Assembly: GCF_030380735.1 (NCBI RefSeq)
Contig: NZ_JAUDRZ010000002.1
Location: 434,001-498,000 of the forward strand
Length of the DNA: 64,000 nucleotides
Reading direction: 5' to 3'
Origin: Rhizobium sp. S152
GTDB lineage: Bacteria; Pseudomonadota; Alphaproteobacteria; Rhizobiales; Rhizobiaceae
A model generated the notes under the pieces. It worked only from the letters and a program-made list of their open reading frames with translations, did not search any database and had not been told where the DNA came from. A program made the position numbers and the translations under genes. Below, piece by piece: positions 9,394-17,477 of this stretch; position 1 is the first letter of the stretch, and the number at the start of each line of letters is the position of its first letter.

Positions 9394-9463
9394 TTCGAAG
9401 GTGTTCCTAGAAGAACGGCGTATCCTAAAGGCCAGTCCGGCAGATAACCGGGCTGGCTTCGTC

Positions 9464-10798
9464 TTATTTCGCCCGCTTCAGGGCGTCGCCGATAACGGAA
9501 ACGATCGTCGCGATCTGATCCTTCTCGATAATCAGCGGCGGCGAGAGGGCAATCGTGTCGCCCGTTACGCGGACCAGCAGGCCGCTCTTCAAGCAATCCA
9601 CAAAGACATCATATCCACGAGTGCCGACCGCGCCTTCGCGCGGCGCAAGTTCGATCGCGCCGACGAGACCGAGATTGCGGATATCGATCACGTTCGGGAG
9701 ACCCTTCAGCGAGTGAAGCGCTTCCTGCCAGGTTTCCGCAAGTGAGGCGCCGCGCGTGAGCAGACCCTCTTCCTCATAAATCTCCATCGTGGCCAGACCC
9801 GCCGCGCAGGCAACAGGGTGACCGGAGTAGGTGTAGCCGTGGAAAAGTTCGATCTGGTTGTCAGGACCGGTCATCAGTCCGTCATGCACCTTGCGGCTGG
9901 CGAACACGGCACCCATCGGCACGGAGCCATTGGTCAAGCCCTTCGCGGTGGTGACGAGATCCGGGACGACGCCGAAATAGTCGGTCGCAAACGGTGTGCC
10001 GAGGCGTCCGAAACCGGTGATGACTTCATCGAAGATCAGCAGGATCCCGTGCTTGTCGGCAGTGGCGCGCAACCGCTCCAGATAGCCCTTCGGCGGCAGA
10101 ACGACGCCGGCCGAACCGGACATCGGCTCGACGATAACGGCCGCGATGGTTTCCGCGCCGTGCAAGCCAACCAGCCGTTCCAGGTCCTCGACAAGCTCGA
10201 TGCCATGCTGGGGCAGACCTTTGGAGAACGCGTTGCGGTCAAGATCAAGCGTATGCCGCATATGGTCAGCGGGGATCTGCGGGAAAACGCGGCGGTTGTT
10301 CACCAGACCGCCGACCGAGATGCCGCCGAAGCCGACGCCATGATAGCCCTTTTCGCGTCCGATGATCCGGGTGCGGGTGCCCTGGCCGATCGCGCGCTGG
10401 TAGGCGATCGCGATCTTCAGCGCCGTGTCGACCGATTCAGAGCCGGAGCCGGTGAAGAAGACGCGGTCGAGCTTGGCGGATGTGCCGCCCGGCGCGTGCT
10501 GCGCGAGCTTCTCGGCGAACTCGAAAGCGATCGGATGGCCCATCTGGAATGTCGGAGCGAAGTCCAGCGTGCGAAGCTGGCGATCGACGGCGTCGGCAAT
10601 GCGCTTGCGGCCGTGGCCGACGTTGACGCACCAAAGGCCCGCGGTGCCGTCAAGGATCGTCTTGCCGTCGACATCGGTGTAGTACATGCCTTCCGCGCTC
10701 GCGAGCAGCCGCGGCGCGGCCTTGAACTGGCGGTTTGCCGTAAACGGCATCCAGAAATTTTCGAGGGAAGGGCTGTTCGGCTTGTTGATCTGGTCCAT
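9464..10798 (-). CDS. Omega-amino acid (beta-alanine):pyruvate aminotransferase
   Basis: This is a PLP-dependent class III aminotransferase of 444 residues. It closely follows the pattern of Pseudomonas omega-amino acid:pyruvate aminotransferase: WMPFTANRQFK at 16-26, GSGSESVDTALK at 117-128, EPMSGSAGVVLPP at 224-236, FDEVITGFGR at 256-265 and the PLP lysine K286 in TTAKGLTNGSVPMGAV. Expected reaction: beta-alanine or another omega-amine plus pyruvate to a semialdehyde plus alanine. The ATG with GGAG 7 bases upstream was preferred over one eight codons earlier. It is divergent from an XRE-cupin regulator, which fits control by an amine or omega-amino acid. The exact amino donor is not fixed by sequence. 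Confidence 0.87.
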   Translation of the reverse strand: MDQINKPNSPSLENFWMPFTANRQFKAAPRLLASAEGMYYTDVDGKTILDGTAGLWCVNVGHGRKRIADAVDRQLRTLDFAPTFQMGHPIAFEFAEKLAQHAPGGTSAKLDRVFFTGSGSESVDTALKIAIAYQRAIGQGTRTRIIGREKGYHGVGFGGISVGGLVNNRRVFPQIPADHMRHTLDLDRNAFSKGLPQHGIELVEDLERLVGLHGAETIAAVIVEPMSGSAGVVLPPKGYLERLRATADKHGILLIFDEVITGFGRLGTPFATDYFGVVPDLVTTAKGLTNGSVPMGAVFASRKVHDGLMTGPDNQIELFHGYTYSGHPVACAAGLATMEIYEEEGLLTRGASLAETWQEALHSLKGLPNVIDIRNLGLVGAIELAPREGAVGTRGYDVFVDCLKSGLLVRVTGDTIALSPPLIIEKDQIATIVSVIGDALKRAK

Positions 10799-10830
10799 GG
10801 CTCGCTCCATTGTCGGTGACACCAGTTCAT

Positions 10831-10918
10831 CGATATTTCATCCGCGAACAAGTCCTTTTCTTAGCGCTGTTAAGCTATTGAAATATTGACTATGGGGTAG
10901 CAGTATTTTCGATATTTC
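10831..10918. promoter_or_regulatory. Three copies of a C(G/A)ATATTTC motif between divergent genes
   Basis: CGATATTTC occurs at 10831-10839 and 10910-10918, and its near complement GAAATATTG at 10880-10888. All are in the 145-base region between the aminotransferase and the XRE-cupin regulator. Repeated half-sites there are what a PuuR-like autoregulator would use. The assignment is inferred from repetition and position. Confidence 0.4.
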
Positions 10919-10943
10919 GAACAACTGAAAAGCGGTGGGTGTC

Positions 10944-11492
10944 ATGTCGGTCGATATAGGCAATCGGTTGCGTCATTTGCGTCTGGCGAACAAGCTTTCG
11001 CAACGCGAACTTGCAAAGCGCGCGGGTGTGACGAATTCGACGATTTCGCTCATCGAATCCAACGCCTCCAACCCGTCGGTCGGCGCCTTGAAGCGCATAC
11101 TGGACGGAATACCGATCGGTCTGGCGGAGTTTTTCGCATTCGAGCCTGAGCGGACGAGCAAGGCATTCTACGCAGCCGAAGAACTCGTGGAGATCGGGAA
11201 GGGCGCCATCTCGTTTCGTCAGGTCGGCGACAATCTTTTCGGTCGAAGCCTGCAGATCCTCAAGGAATGCTACCAGCCTGGCGCGGACACTGGAAAAGTG
11301 CTTCTCGTTCATGAGGGGGAGGAGGGCGGGATTGTCCTGTCGGGCCGCCTGGAGGTTACTGTCGACGATGAGCGGCGAATTCTTGGAGCGGGAGACGCCT
11401 ACTATTTCGAGAGTCGACGCCCGCACCGGTTTCGATGCATCGGGCCGGTCCCATGCGAGGTCATCAGCGCCTGCACGCCACCGACCTTCTAG
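10944..11492 (+). CDS. XRE-family regulator with cupin domain (PuuR-like)
   Basis: The 182-residue protein has an N-terminal helix-turn-helix (about 7-60, with LSQRELAKRAGVTNSTISLI) and a C-terminal cupin barrel (about 105-175) containing HEGEEGGIVLSG and the AYYFESRRPHRF region. PuuR and related proteins use this layout to control putrescine and amino-acid catabolism. The gene is divergent from the aminotransferase and probably controls it. An ATG was preferred to a GTG three codons earlier because GGTGG lies just before it. Its stop codon overlaps the stop of a small membrane-protein gene on the other strand. Confidence 0.85.
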   Translation: MSVDIGNRLRHLRLANKLSQRELAKRAGVTNSTISLIESNASNPSVGALKRILDGIPIGLAEFFAFEPERTSKAFYAAEELVEIGKGAISFRQVGDNLFGRSLQILKECYQPGADTGKVLLVHEGEEGGIVLSGRLEVTVDDERRILGAGDAYYFESRRPHRFRCIGPVPCEVISACTPPTF

Positions 11493-11581
11493 CGGTGCGT
11501 GATAATCAGAACTGCCAGACCAACCCAGAAGAGGATCGATAGTTCGGCAGCAAGCAGAAAGCCCATTGCTCTGTCACTCAT
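11489..11581 (-). CDS. 30-residue single-pass membrane protein
   Basis: The ORF has 30 codons with a near-ideal ribosome site: GGAGG, then 8 bases, then ATG. The product starts MSDRAMGF and has one hydrophobic helix covering about residues 7-27 (LLAAELSILFWVGLAVLII). It ends in the positively charged THR, as expected for a small inner-membrane protein. The stop codon overlaps that of the PuuR-like gene on the opposite strand by three bases. It sits downstream of oxyR on the same strand, about 80 bases away, so it may be the last cistron of the ahpC-ahpF-oxyR run. Function unknown; the evidence is the ribosome site and the clean membrane-helix design. Confidence 0.6.
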   Translation of the reverse strand: MSDRAMGFLLAAELSILFWVGLAVLIITHR

Positions 11582-11661
11582 TGTCAAATCCTCCGTGGTT
11601 GCCTCCAAACAACTGATTAGGAAATGCAATTCTTGCCTGAGAGTTCCAAAAAAGTTCGCGC

Positions 11662-12633
11662 TTACGGCGTATTTTTGAGCGTGTTGGATGTTGTGGGGCG
11701 TTTTTTCCCGAGGCGGGGCGATTCTGCGGCGTCGTTGGTTTCGGCAATCAAACTTGCAGCAACCTCTCGCAGCAAAGCGGCGACGTTCGCCAGAAAGGCG
11801 TTCATCGCCGATCCGTGGCGCCAGAAGATCCCGACACGGCGGGCCGGAGCCGTGCCGTCAAAACGAAGCAGGCGAATGCTGTCCATAACGGGATGAAACG
11901 CCGCAAGCTCGGGGAGCAGCGTCAGACCAACCTCTGCGCCGACCATCTGCCGGAGCGTTTCAAGACTGGTGGCTCGGAACGACGCGCGTTCCCCGGCACC
12001 CGACAGTCGGCACACATCAAGCGCCTGTTCGCGCAGGCAATGTCCCTCCTCGAGAAGCATTAGATCGTGCCGGTCCAACTCGGCGAGCGCGAGGGAAGCA
12101 CGTTGCGCGAGGTGATGGCTTCGCGGGACGGCAAGCAGAAACTCTTCCTCGAAAAGGAACTCGCTGCGTAGACCATCGTCGTTGACCGGCAACGCCAGGA
12201 TTGCCGCGTCGAGGTTGCCATTGCGCAGGCGGGCAAGCAATCCGTCGCTCTTCTCCTCGATGAGCAGCGTCTCCAGCTCGGGAAACTGCCGGTGAATGCG
12301 CGGAACGACATGCGGCAGAAAGTAGGGGCCGAGCGTCGGAAAGATACCGAGCCGCAAGGTTCCGGCTTCAGGCGTCAGGCTGCGGAGCGCAGCCGACCTG
12401 ATATCGTCGACCTCGCCCATGATCCGGCGGGCGCGCACCACGGTGTCCTCGCCGAAGGGCGTGAGCATCACGCCGCGCGACGAACGCTCTATCAATGGCG
12501 CGCCGAGATATTCCTCAAGCTTGCGAAGCTGCGTCGAGAGCGTGGGCTGCGTGACCGCGCACACCTCGGCGGCCCGGCCGAAATGCCGGTGATCCGCCAA
12601 GGCGATCAGGTATTCGAGTTCACGCAGCGTCAT
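11662..12633 (-). CDS. oxyR: OxyR, LysR-type hydrogen-peroxide sensor
   Basis: A LysR helix-turn-helix occupies about residues 1-60 (FGRAAEVCAVTQPTLSTQLRK lies in it). In the effector domain the redox pair is present as EEGHCLREQALDVC, with Cys at 199 and 208, the same numbers as in E. coli OxyR. ATSLETLRQMVGAEVG and TLLPEL are also conserved. Peroxide oxidises the first Cys and the resulting disulfide switches on ahp and catalase genes. The gene starts 19 bases after ahpF on the same strand, so it is probably cotranscribed with the peroxidase it controls. The C-terminal tail beyond residue 300 is Arg/Lys-rich and not conserved. Confidence 0.93.
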   Translation of the reverse strand: MTLRELEYLIALADHRHFGRAAEVCAVTQPTLSTQLRKLEEYLGAPLIERSSRGVMLTPFGEDTVVRARRIMGEVDDIRSAALRSLTPEAGTLRLGIFPTLGPYFLPHVVPRIHRQFPELETLLIEEKSDGLLARLRNGNLDAAILALPVNDDGLRSEFLFEEEFLLAVPRSHHLAQRASLALAELDRHDLMLLEEGHCLREQALDVCRLSGAGERASFRATSLETLRQMVGAEVGLTLLPELAAFHPVMDSIRLLRFDGTAPARRVGIFWRHGSAMNAFLANVAALLREVAASLIAETNDAAESPRLGKKRPTTSNTLKNTP

Positions 12634-12652
12634 TAAAGTATCGACGGGCCGC

Positions 12653-14233
12653 CTATGCCGCCTGAACGGCGTCGGTATCCGGCACAGAAGTGCGGATCAG
12701 ATGATCGAAGGCTGCGAGCGAGGCCTTCGCGCCTTCGCCAAGGGCGATGACAATCTGCTTGTAGGGGACCGTCGTGCAATCGCCCGCGGCGAAAACGCCT
12801 GGTACCGATGTCTGGCCATGGTGGTCGACGATGATCTCACCGCGTGGCGACAGATCGACGACGCCCTTCAGCCATTCCGTGTTCGGAAGCAGGCCGATCT
12901 GCACGAAGATGCCTTCGAGAGGCAGCGTATGGCGCTGGCCGGCAATCCGGTTCTCATAGACCAGGCCCGTCACCTTCTGCCCATCGCCCAGCACTTCCGT
13001 GGTCTGCGCGGACAGCAGGATATCAACGTTTGGGAGGCTACGGAGCTTGCGCTGCAAGACCTCATCGGCGCGCAGCTTGTTGTCGAATTCGACAAGCGTG
13101 ACGTGGCTGACGATATTGGCGAGATCGATGGCCGCCTCGACGCCGGAATTGCCGCCGCCGATAACCGCGACACGCTTGCCCTTGAACAGCGGCCCATCGC
13201 AATGCGGGCAGTAGGCCACGCCCTTGTTGCGGTAATGATCCTCGCCCGGAACGCCCATCTGGCGCCAGCGCGCGCCTGTCGAAAGGATCACGGTCTTCGA
13301 CTGAAGCTTCGCGCCGTTGGCAAGCTCGACCGCAATCATGTTATTATCAGGCACGAGCTTCTCAGCGCGCTGCAGATTCATGACGTCGACGTCATAGGCC
13401 TTCACATGTTCTTCCAGCGAGGCCGCGAACTGCGGGCCTTCCGTATGACGCACGGAGATGAAGTTTTCGATCGCCATCGTATCAAGCACTTGGCCACCAA
13501 AGCGTTCCGCCGCCACGCCGGTGCGGATGCCTTTTCGCGCGGCGTAGATTGCCGCAGCTGCACCCGCCGGGCCGCCGCCGATCACCAGCACGTCGTAGGC
13601 TTCGCGGTTGTTCAGCCGCTCGGCCGCGCGGGCCGCCGAATTGGTGTCGAGCTTCGAAACGATCTCCTCGACCTCCATCCGCCCCTGGCCGAAGAGCTGG
13701 CCGTTCAAATAGACCGTCGGGACCGACATGACCTGGCGGTCTTGGACTTCGGCCGGGAACACGCCGCCATCAATGGCGATGTGCTTCACGCGCGGATTGA
13801 GCACTGCCATAAGGTTGAGCGCCTGCACCACATCGGGGCAATTCTGGCAGGTCAGCGAGAAATAGGTTTCGAAGACGAATTCGCCGTCGAGATCCTTGAT
13901 CTGATCGATGATCGCCTGCTCGGTGCGTGGCGGATGCCCGCCGACCTGCAACAGAGCCAGAACCAGCGAGGTGAACTCGTGGCCCATCGGGATGCCCGCA
14001 AAACGCAGGTTGATATCGTGACCCGGGCTGCTCAAGGCGAAGGAGGGCGTACGTTCGCCGTCGCTGCTGCTTTCGACAACGGAAATCTTGTCGCACAGCT
14101 TTGGGAGATCGCCGAGGAGTGCCGACATTTCGGCTGACTTGGCACTGTCGTCGACAGATGCGGTGATGACGATCGGGCGAACGACGCGTTCCAGATAGCT
14201 CTTGAGTTGGGGCTTCAGATTATCGTCGAGCAT
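12653..14233 (-). CDS. ahpF: Alkyl hydroperoxide reductase subunit F
   Basis: AhpF passes electrons from NADH through FAD and two disulfide centres to AhpC. The N-terminal thioredoxin-like module carries TCQNCPDV with Cys 129 and 132. The FAD site [10 protein letters not shown] begins at 219 and the second centre YCPHCDGP has Cys 341 and 344. The NAD site [13 protein letters not shown] and a C-terminal AAGDCT follow. The 526 residues match the family's usual 520-530. The chosen ATG begins [10 protein letters not shown], the normal family N-terminus, with GGAG upstream; the frame stays open another 58 codons, but those are not family sequence. It follows ahpC and precedes oxyR. Confidence 0.96.
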   Translation of the reverse strand: MLDDNLKPQLKSYLERVVRPIVITASVDDSAKSAEMSALLGDLPKLCDKISVVESSSDGERTPSFALSSPGHDINLRFAGIPMGHEFTSLVLALLQVGGHPPRTEQAIIDQIKDLDGEFVFETYFSLTCQNCPDVVQALNLMAVLNPRVKHIAIDGGVFPAEVQDRQVMSVPTVYLNGQLFGQGRMEVEEIVSKLDTNSAARAAERLNNREAYDVLVIGGGPAGAAAAIYAARKGIRTGVAAERFGGQVLDTMAIENFISVRHTEGPQFAASLEEHVKAYDVDVMNLQRAEKLVPDNNMIAVELANGAKLQSKTVILSTGARWRQMGVPGEDHYRNKGVAYCPHCDGPLFKGKRVAVIGGGNSGVEAAIDLANIVSHVTLVEFDNKLRADEVLQRKLRSLPNVDILLSAQTTEVLGDGQKVTGLVYENRIAGQRHTLPLEGIFVQIGLLPNTEWLKGVVDLSPRGEIIVDHHGQTSVPGVFAAGDCTTVPYKQIVIALGEGAKASLAAFDHLIRTSVPDTDAVQAA

Positions 14234-14296
14234 GGGGCACTCCGCTGAAAAGGGATGGCAGCGGCCACTTCGGGCGCTGAATAAGACTTTGAAAGG

Positions 14297-14322
14297 TGCC
14301 CTCCGCGACGAGGCGGAGGGCA
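14297..14322 (-). terminator. Attenuator-like hairpin between ahpC and ahpF
   Basis: A 10-base perfect stem (TGCCCTCCGC with GCGGAGGGCA) with a 6-base loop lies 15 bases after the ahpC stop. It is followed on the transcribed strand by a weak T-containing run. Partial termination or 3'-end protection here would give more AhpC than AhpF, as the enzyme system needs. Confidence 0.6.
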
Positions 14323-14337
14323 AGGCACTTGCTGCGA

Positions 14338-14901
14338 TCAGATCTTGCCGACGAGGTGGAGCGAAGGAGCGAGTGTTTTTTCTCCTTCTTCCCATTTGGC
14401 CGGGCAAACTTCGCCTGGATGCGCACGGACGTACTGCGCAGCCTTGATGCGGCGGAGAAGGTCGGCTGCATTGCGGCCAACGCCTTCCGCAGTGACTTCC
14501 ATGGCCTGGATGACGCCGTCGGGATCGACCACGAACGTGCCACGGTCAGCGAGGCCTTCCGATTCACGCATCACTTCGAAGTTGCGGCTGATCGTGCCGG
14601 TGGGGTCGCCGACCATCGTGTACTGGATCTTGCCGATGGTCTCGGAGCTGTCGTGCCATGCCTTGTGGGTGAAATGGGTGTCTGTGGAGACGGAATAGAC
14701 TTCAACGTCCATCTTCTGCAGTTCGGCATAGTGATCGGCAACGTCACCGAGTTCGGTCGGGCAAACGAAGGTGAAGTCGGCGGGATAAAAGAAGAATACC
14801 GCCCACTTGCCCTTGGTGTCGGCGTCGGTCACTTCAATGAATTTGCCCTGGCGGAAAGCCTGCGCTTTGAAGGGCTTAATGGATGTATTGATAAGGGACA
14901 T
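14338..14901 (-). CDS. ahpC: Alkyl hydroperoxide reductase subunit C (2-Cys peroxiredoxin)
   Basis: AhpC reduces hydrogen peroxide and organic hydroperoxides in the cytoplasm and is itself reduced by AhpF. The peroxidatic Cys 47 is in [13 protein letters not shown] and the resolving Cys 166 in [10 protein letters not shown]. The length of 187 residues equals that of E. coli AhpC, and the N-terminus [11 protein letters not shown] is typical. The ATG has GGAG 5 bases upstream. It is the first gene of the ahpC-ahpF-oxyR group and has a candidate OxyR box about 80-115 bases upstream. Confidence 0.97.
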   Translation of the reverse strand: MSLINTSIKPFKAQAFRQGKFIEVTDADTKGKWAVFFFYPADFTFVCPTELGDVADHYAELQKMDVEVYSVSTDTHFTHKAWHDSSETIGKIQYTMVGDPTGTISRNFEVMRESEGLADRGTFVVDPDGVIQAMEVTAEGVGRNAADLLRRIKAAQYVRAHPGEVCPAKWEEGEKTLAPSLHLVGKI

Positions 14902-14979
14902 GGATACTCCTGTGGAATTGCTGCGAAGCGAAATACCGCTTTCGCGTTGCAACATAAATACCGAGCAGCCATAAATGAA

Positions 14980-15016
14980 ATAGATAAACAAAAAAAAATC
15001 GATTGATGAAAACTAT
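14980..15016 (-). promoter_or_regulatory. Candidate OxyR binding site upstream of ahpC
   Basis: Four tetranucleotides are spaced exactly as in the OxyR consensus: ATAG, 7 bases, AAAA, 7 bases, ATTG, 7 bases, CTAT, a total of 37 bases. The two outer elements are perfect. The inner pair is degenerate: ATTG matches ATAG at three of four positions, and AAAA is poor. The right-hand half matches ATAGnTnnnAnCTAT at 9 of 10 fixed bases. It lies about 80 bases upstream of the ahpC start and the downstream gene oxyR encodes the cognate regulator. Confidence 0.6.
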
Positions 15017-15040
15017 CGGTCTCAACCGTCCTTATGCACA

Positions 15041-15075
15041 AAAGCCTCCAAGCTTGATCCGGGCTTGGAGGCTTT
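15041..15075 (-). terminator. Rho-independent terminator after the DapA-family gene
   Basis: A 13-base perfect stem (AAAGCCTCCAAGC with GCTTGGAGGCTTT) with a 9-base loop is followed on the minus strand by a T-run. It lies 33 bases past the stop of the DapA-family gene and separates it from the ahpC promoter region. Confidence 0.8.
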
Positions 15076-15108
15076 CAACGTATTGGGCAGCTTAACCGAT
15101 GCGAAGCC

Positions 15109-16050
15109 TTAAGCGGCGTTCGGATAGCGCGAGGCGTACCAGCTGCGGAAGAGCTTGTACTGGTTTTCGAGATGACGGCGTTGCGAAGCGCTCAGCTTGT
15201 CGCTTTCGTTGAAGTGCAGCGCGTAGCGCTCGTCACCGTTCAGTACCAGCAGGTACTTGTAATGCAGAACGAGGTCCGGGCCTTCGTCATAGGTCGAAAG
15301 AACCATCAAGGCTTCCTCGAGGTCGCGTGCTTCGCGGCGCGCTTCGGCATCGCCCTTGGCGGCCTTTTCGCAAAGAGCCACCAGGTGGAGCACTTCCTTG
15401 GGCAGCGCGTTGCCAATACCCGTGATAGCGCCGCCGGCACCGCAATTGACGAAGCCATGATAGACACCCGTATCGACGCCGACCATCAACGTCAGGCTGT
15501 CATCGCCGGACGTGATGTTCTCGGCTGCATAGGTCATGTCCTGCTTGCCGCCGAACTCCTTGAAGCCGACGAGATTCGAGAAGCGCGAACGCAGCTCGAA
15601 GAACAGGTCGGCGCGGGTGGCAAAGCCGTAGTAGGGGCTGTTGTAGATAACGGCGGGCAGGTTCCTGCCGGCTTCGAGCACTGCGGAGAAATGGTCGCGC
15701 TGAGCGGCGACGGAAGAGCCGCGGGAGAGAACGCGGGGAATGACCATCAAGCCCTTGGCGCCGACCTTCGCCGCGTGGGCCGCATGGCTCGCGGCAGACT
15801 TGGTATTCACCGCACCGGTGCCGACGACAACGGGAACGCCGGCTTCGGCAAGACGTTTCACGCCTTCCTGGCGCTCGTCATCGGTGAGAAGCGGCCAATC
15901 GCCCATGGAGCCGCAATAGACAACGCCGGACATGCCGAGCGAGACGAGTTCCTTGCCCTTTTCGACCAGACCGTCGAAATCAGGCGTGCGGTCCGGCTTG
16001 CACGGCGTCATCAGAGCCGGGATGCAACCTTTAAATACTGAATCTGCCAT
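15109..16050 (-). CDS. DapA/NAL-family aldolase or dehydratase
   Basis: This is a Schiff-base (beta/alpha)8 barrel enzyme of 313 residues. The catalytic lysine is K164 in VGFKEFGG and the acid/base tyrosine Y136 in VIYNSPYYG. The substrate carboxylate loop, usually GTTGE in dihydrodipicolinate synthase, here reads CGSMGD at 46-51, which argues against lysine biosynthesis. Members with this deviation act on 2-keto-3-deoxy sugar acids, hydroxyproline-derived pyrroline carboxylates or similar, and I cannot choose between them. It is transcribed alone, divergent from a TadG-like gene, and its upstream region carries palindromes that could be operators. Confidence 0.85.
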   Translation of the reverse strand: MADSVFKGCIPALMTPCKPDRTPDFDGLVEKGKELVSLGMSGVVYCGSMGDWPLLTDDERQEGVKRLAEAGVPVVVGTGAVNTKSAASHAAHAAKVGAKGLMVIPRVLSRGSSVAAQRDHFSAVLEAGRNLPAVIYNSPYYGFATRADLFFELRSRFSNLVGFKEFGGKQDMTYAAENITSGDDSLTLMVGVDTGVYHGFVNCGAGGAITGIGNALPKEVLHLVALCEKAAKGDAEARREARDLEEALMVLSTYDEGPDLVLHYKYLLVLNGDERYALHFNESDKLSASQRRHLENQYKLFRSWYASRYPNAA

Positions 16051-16106
16051 CAGTTGTTTCCTCTTTGTGCCTACTGGCGCTGTGTGTAAAGAACACTAGT
16101 TGAAGG

Positions 16107-16138
16107 CTGATATATCAGAGTGTCGACTATTTGTCGAC
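16107..16138. promoter_or_regulatory. Palindrome CTGATATATCAG and tandem TGTCGAC sites
   Basis: A perfect 12-base palindrome (16107-16118) is followed by TGTCGAC at 16121-16127 and again at 16132-16138, 11 bases apart, so about one helical turn. They lie 57-88 bases upstream of the DapA-family gene. This is the layout of a regulator's operator, but no regulator gene is adjacent, so the binder is unknown. Confidence 0.35.
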
Positions 16139-16268
16139 ATCAAATTGAATGTCGTCCTTAGTGCCCGACATCGGGACATTTTCTCCTTATCGGCGCATTG
16201 GTTAGCCGTATGTTCACCGGACTTGAAAGCTGATCGGCACCAATTGCCGCCTTATCCGTTTGCGCCGC

Positions 16269-17474
16269 ATGGAAAACTTCGGCCGCGTCCAGTACCGCTT
16301 GAGTGACCTCCTCGGAAACCGGGAAGGAAACCTTGCCATGACGACGGCCATCGTCCTACCGCTGCTGATCGGCGCCGCCGGCATTGCGATCGATTCGATG
16401 AATCTGATGGTTGCGCACGGCCATCTGCAGGAGGCATCGGATTCCGCGGCGCTTGCCGCCGCCACGTCCATTGCCGCGGGCAAGGTCGATGAAGCTGGCG
16501 CAAAATCCCTCGCGAAGGACATGGTCAGCGGTCAGATGGCCAACTACGTGGATGCAACGGCGCTTGCCGCGATCAAGCAGAATACCGTTGTCAACATCAC
16601 CACCACGACGACCGCTTCCGCTGGCAAGAAATACGATATTGTCGTGGGCTCGGCTTATGACGTGTCCGTCACCCCGCTCACCAGTGTGATCAAGGGAACA
16701 AAGCAGAAGATCTCGGCAAGCAGCAATTCCACCAGTTCCGTCGGGTCGAACAAGACGGCGCTATCTATGGAGGTGCTCCTCGATGAATCGGGTTCCATGG
16801 CCGACAATACCAACACCGTGAAATCGACGAAGTGCGTTCTGCAACTGTTGAACATATGCCTGCAGACACAGACGATCTATGTGACGAAGATCGAAGCGCT
16901 GAAACAGGCCGCGGGCAGCCTCTTCGACGCTCTCGACAAGGTGGATCCATCGGCGAAGCTCGTTCGTACAGGTGCGATTTCCTATGCGAACGGCACCAAA
17001 GGGCAATCCGACATGGATTGGGGGACGACCGGCGTACGCCGCTACGTGTCCAACATGACGCTCACGCCCACCGGCGGTACGGATGCAAACGCTCCGATGG
17101 CGACCGCGGATACCACCCTGAAGAAGAACGCCTATGGCACGGACCCGGAAAGCGTGGCCCACGCCAAAAAGGGGAATACGAACGCGAACCGCCTGATCGT
17201 CCTGATGACCGATGGCGAAATGACCGGAAACAGCACGATCTGGAACAGGGGGCTGGACCAGGATATGCGAGACAAGTGTGCGCTCGCAAAGGCTGACGGC
17301 ATCACGATCTACACCGTCGCTTTCATGGCGCCCGATAACGGCAAGTCTCTGCTCAAGTTCTGCGCGTCGTCACCGACCAACTATTACGAGCCGGACACGA
17401 TGGACGCGCTTGTCTCGGCCTTCGCATCCATTGGGCAAAATGCGACAAAGCCGGTCACGCGGCTGACGCAGTAG
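16269..17474 (+). CDS. TadG-like envelope protein with von Willebrand A domain
   Basis: The N-terminus has the Tad_N/TadE-like pattern: a short basic leader, GNLAMTTAIVLPLLIGAAGI as a membrane helix at about 20-44, then DSMNLMVAHGHLQEASDSAALAA split over 42-64. A von Willebrand A domain begins near 167 with the metal site DESGS at 172-176 and includes LMTDGEMTG near 312. TadG proteins are minor components of Flp pilus systems and are exported by the Tad machinery. Length is 401 residues from the ATG; a TTG three codons earlier is also possible and neither has a strong ribosome site. No other tad or cpa genes are in the window. Confidence 0.8.
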   Translation: MENFGRVQYRLSDLLGNREGNLAMTTAIVLPLLIGAAGIAIDSMNLMVAHGHLQEASDSAALAAATSIAAGKVDEAGAKSLAKDMVSGQMANYVDATALAAIKQNTVVNITTTTTASAGKKYDIVVGSAYDVSVTPLTSVIKGTKQKISASSNSTSSVGSNKTALSMEVLLDESGSMADNTNTVKSTKCVLQLLNICLQTQTIYVTKIEALKQAAGSLFDALDKVDPSAKLVRTGAISYANGTKGQSDMDWGTTGVRRYVSNMTLTPTGGTDANAPMATADTTLKKNAYGTDPESVAHAKKGNTNANRLIVLMTDGEMTGNSTIWNRGLDQDMRDKCALAKADGITIYTVAFMAPDNGKSLLKFCASSPTNYYEPDTMDALVSAFASIGQNATKPVTRLTQ

Positions 17475-17477
17475 ACC

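Noticed and set aside
11582..11661. Possible riboswitch or terminator downstream of oxyR
   Set aside because: A TTGCCTGAGAG string suggested a riboswitch fragment, but no conserved core or paired stems are present, and no T-run hairpin is seen.
12701..14137. 478-codon open frame on the plus strand opposite ahpF
   Set aside because: It lies wholly over ahpF, which has all catalytic motifs. Its translation is Arg/Asp/His-rich with no family features, a normal antisense shadow in high-GC DNA.
15109..16050. Lysine-biosynthesis dapA
   Set aside because: The Schiff-base Lys and Tyr fit the superfamily, but the GTTGE carboxylate loop is replaced by CGSMGD and there is no biosynthetic context.
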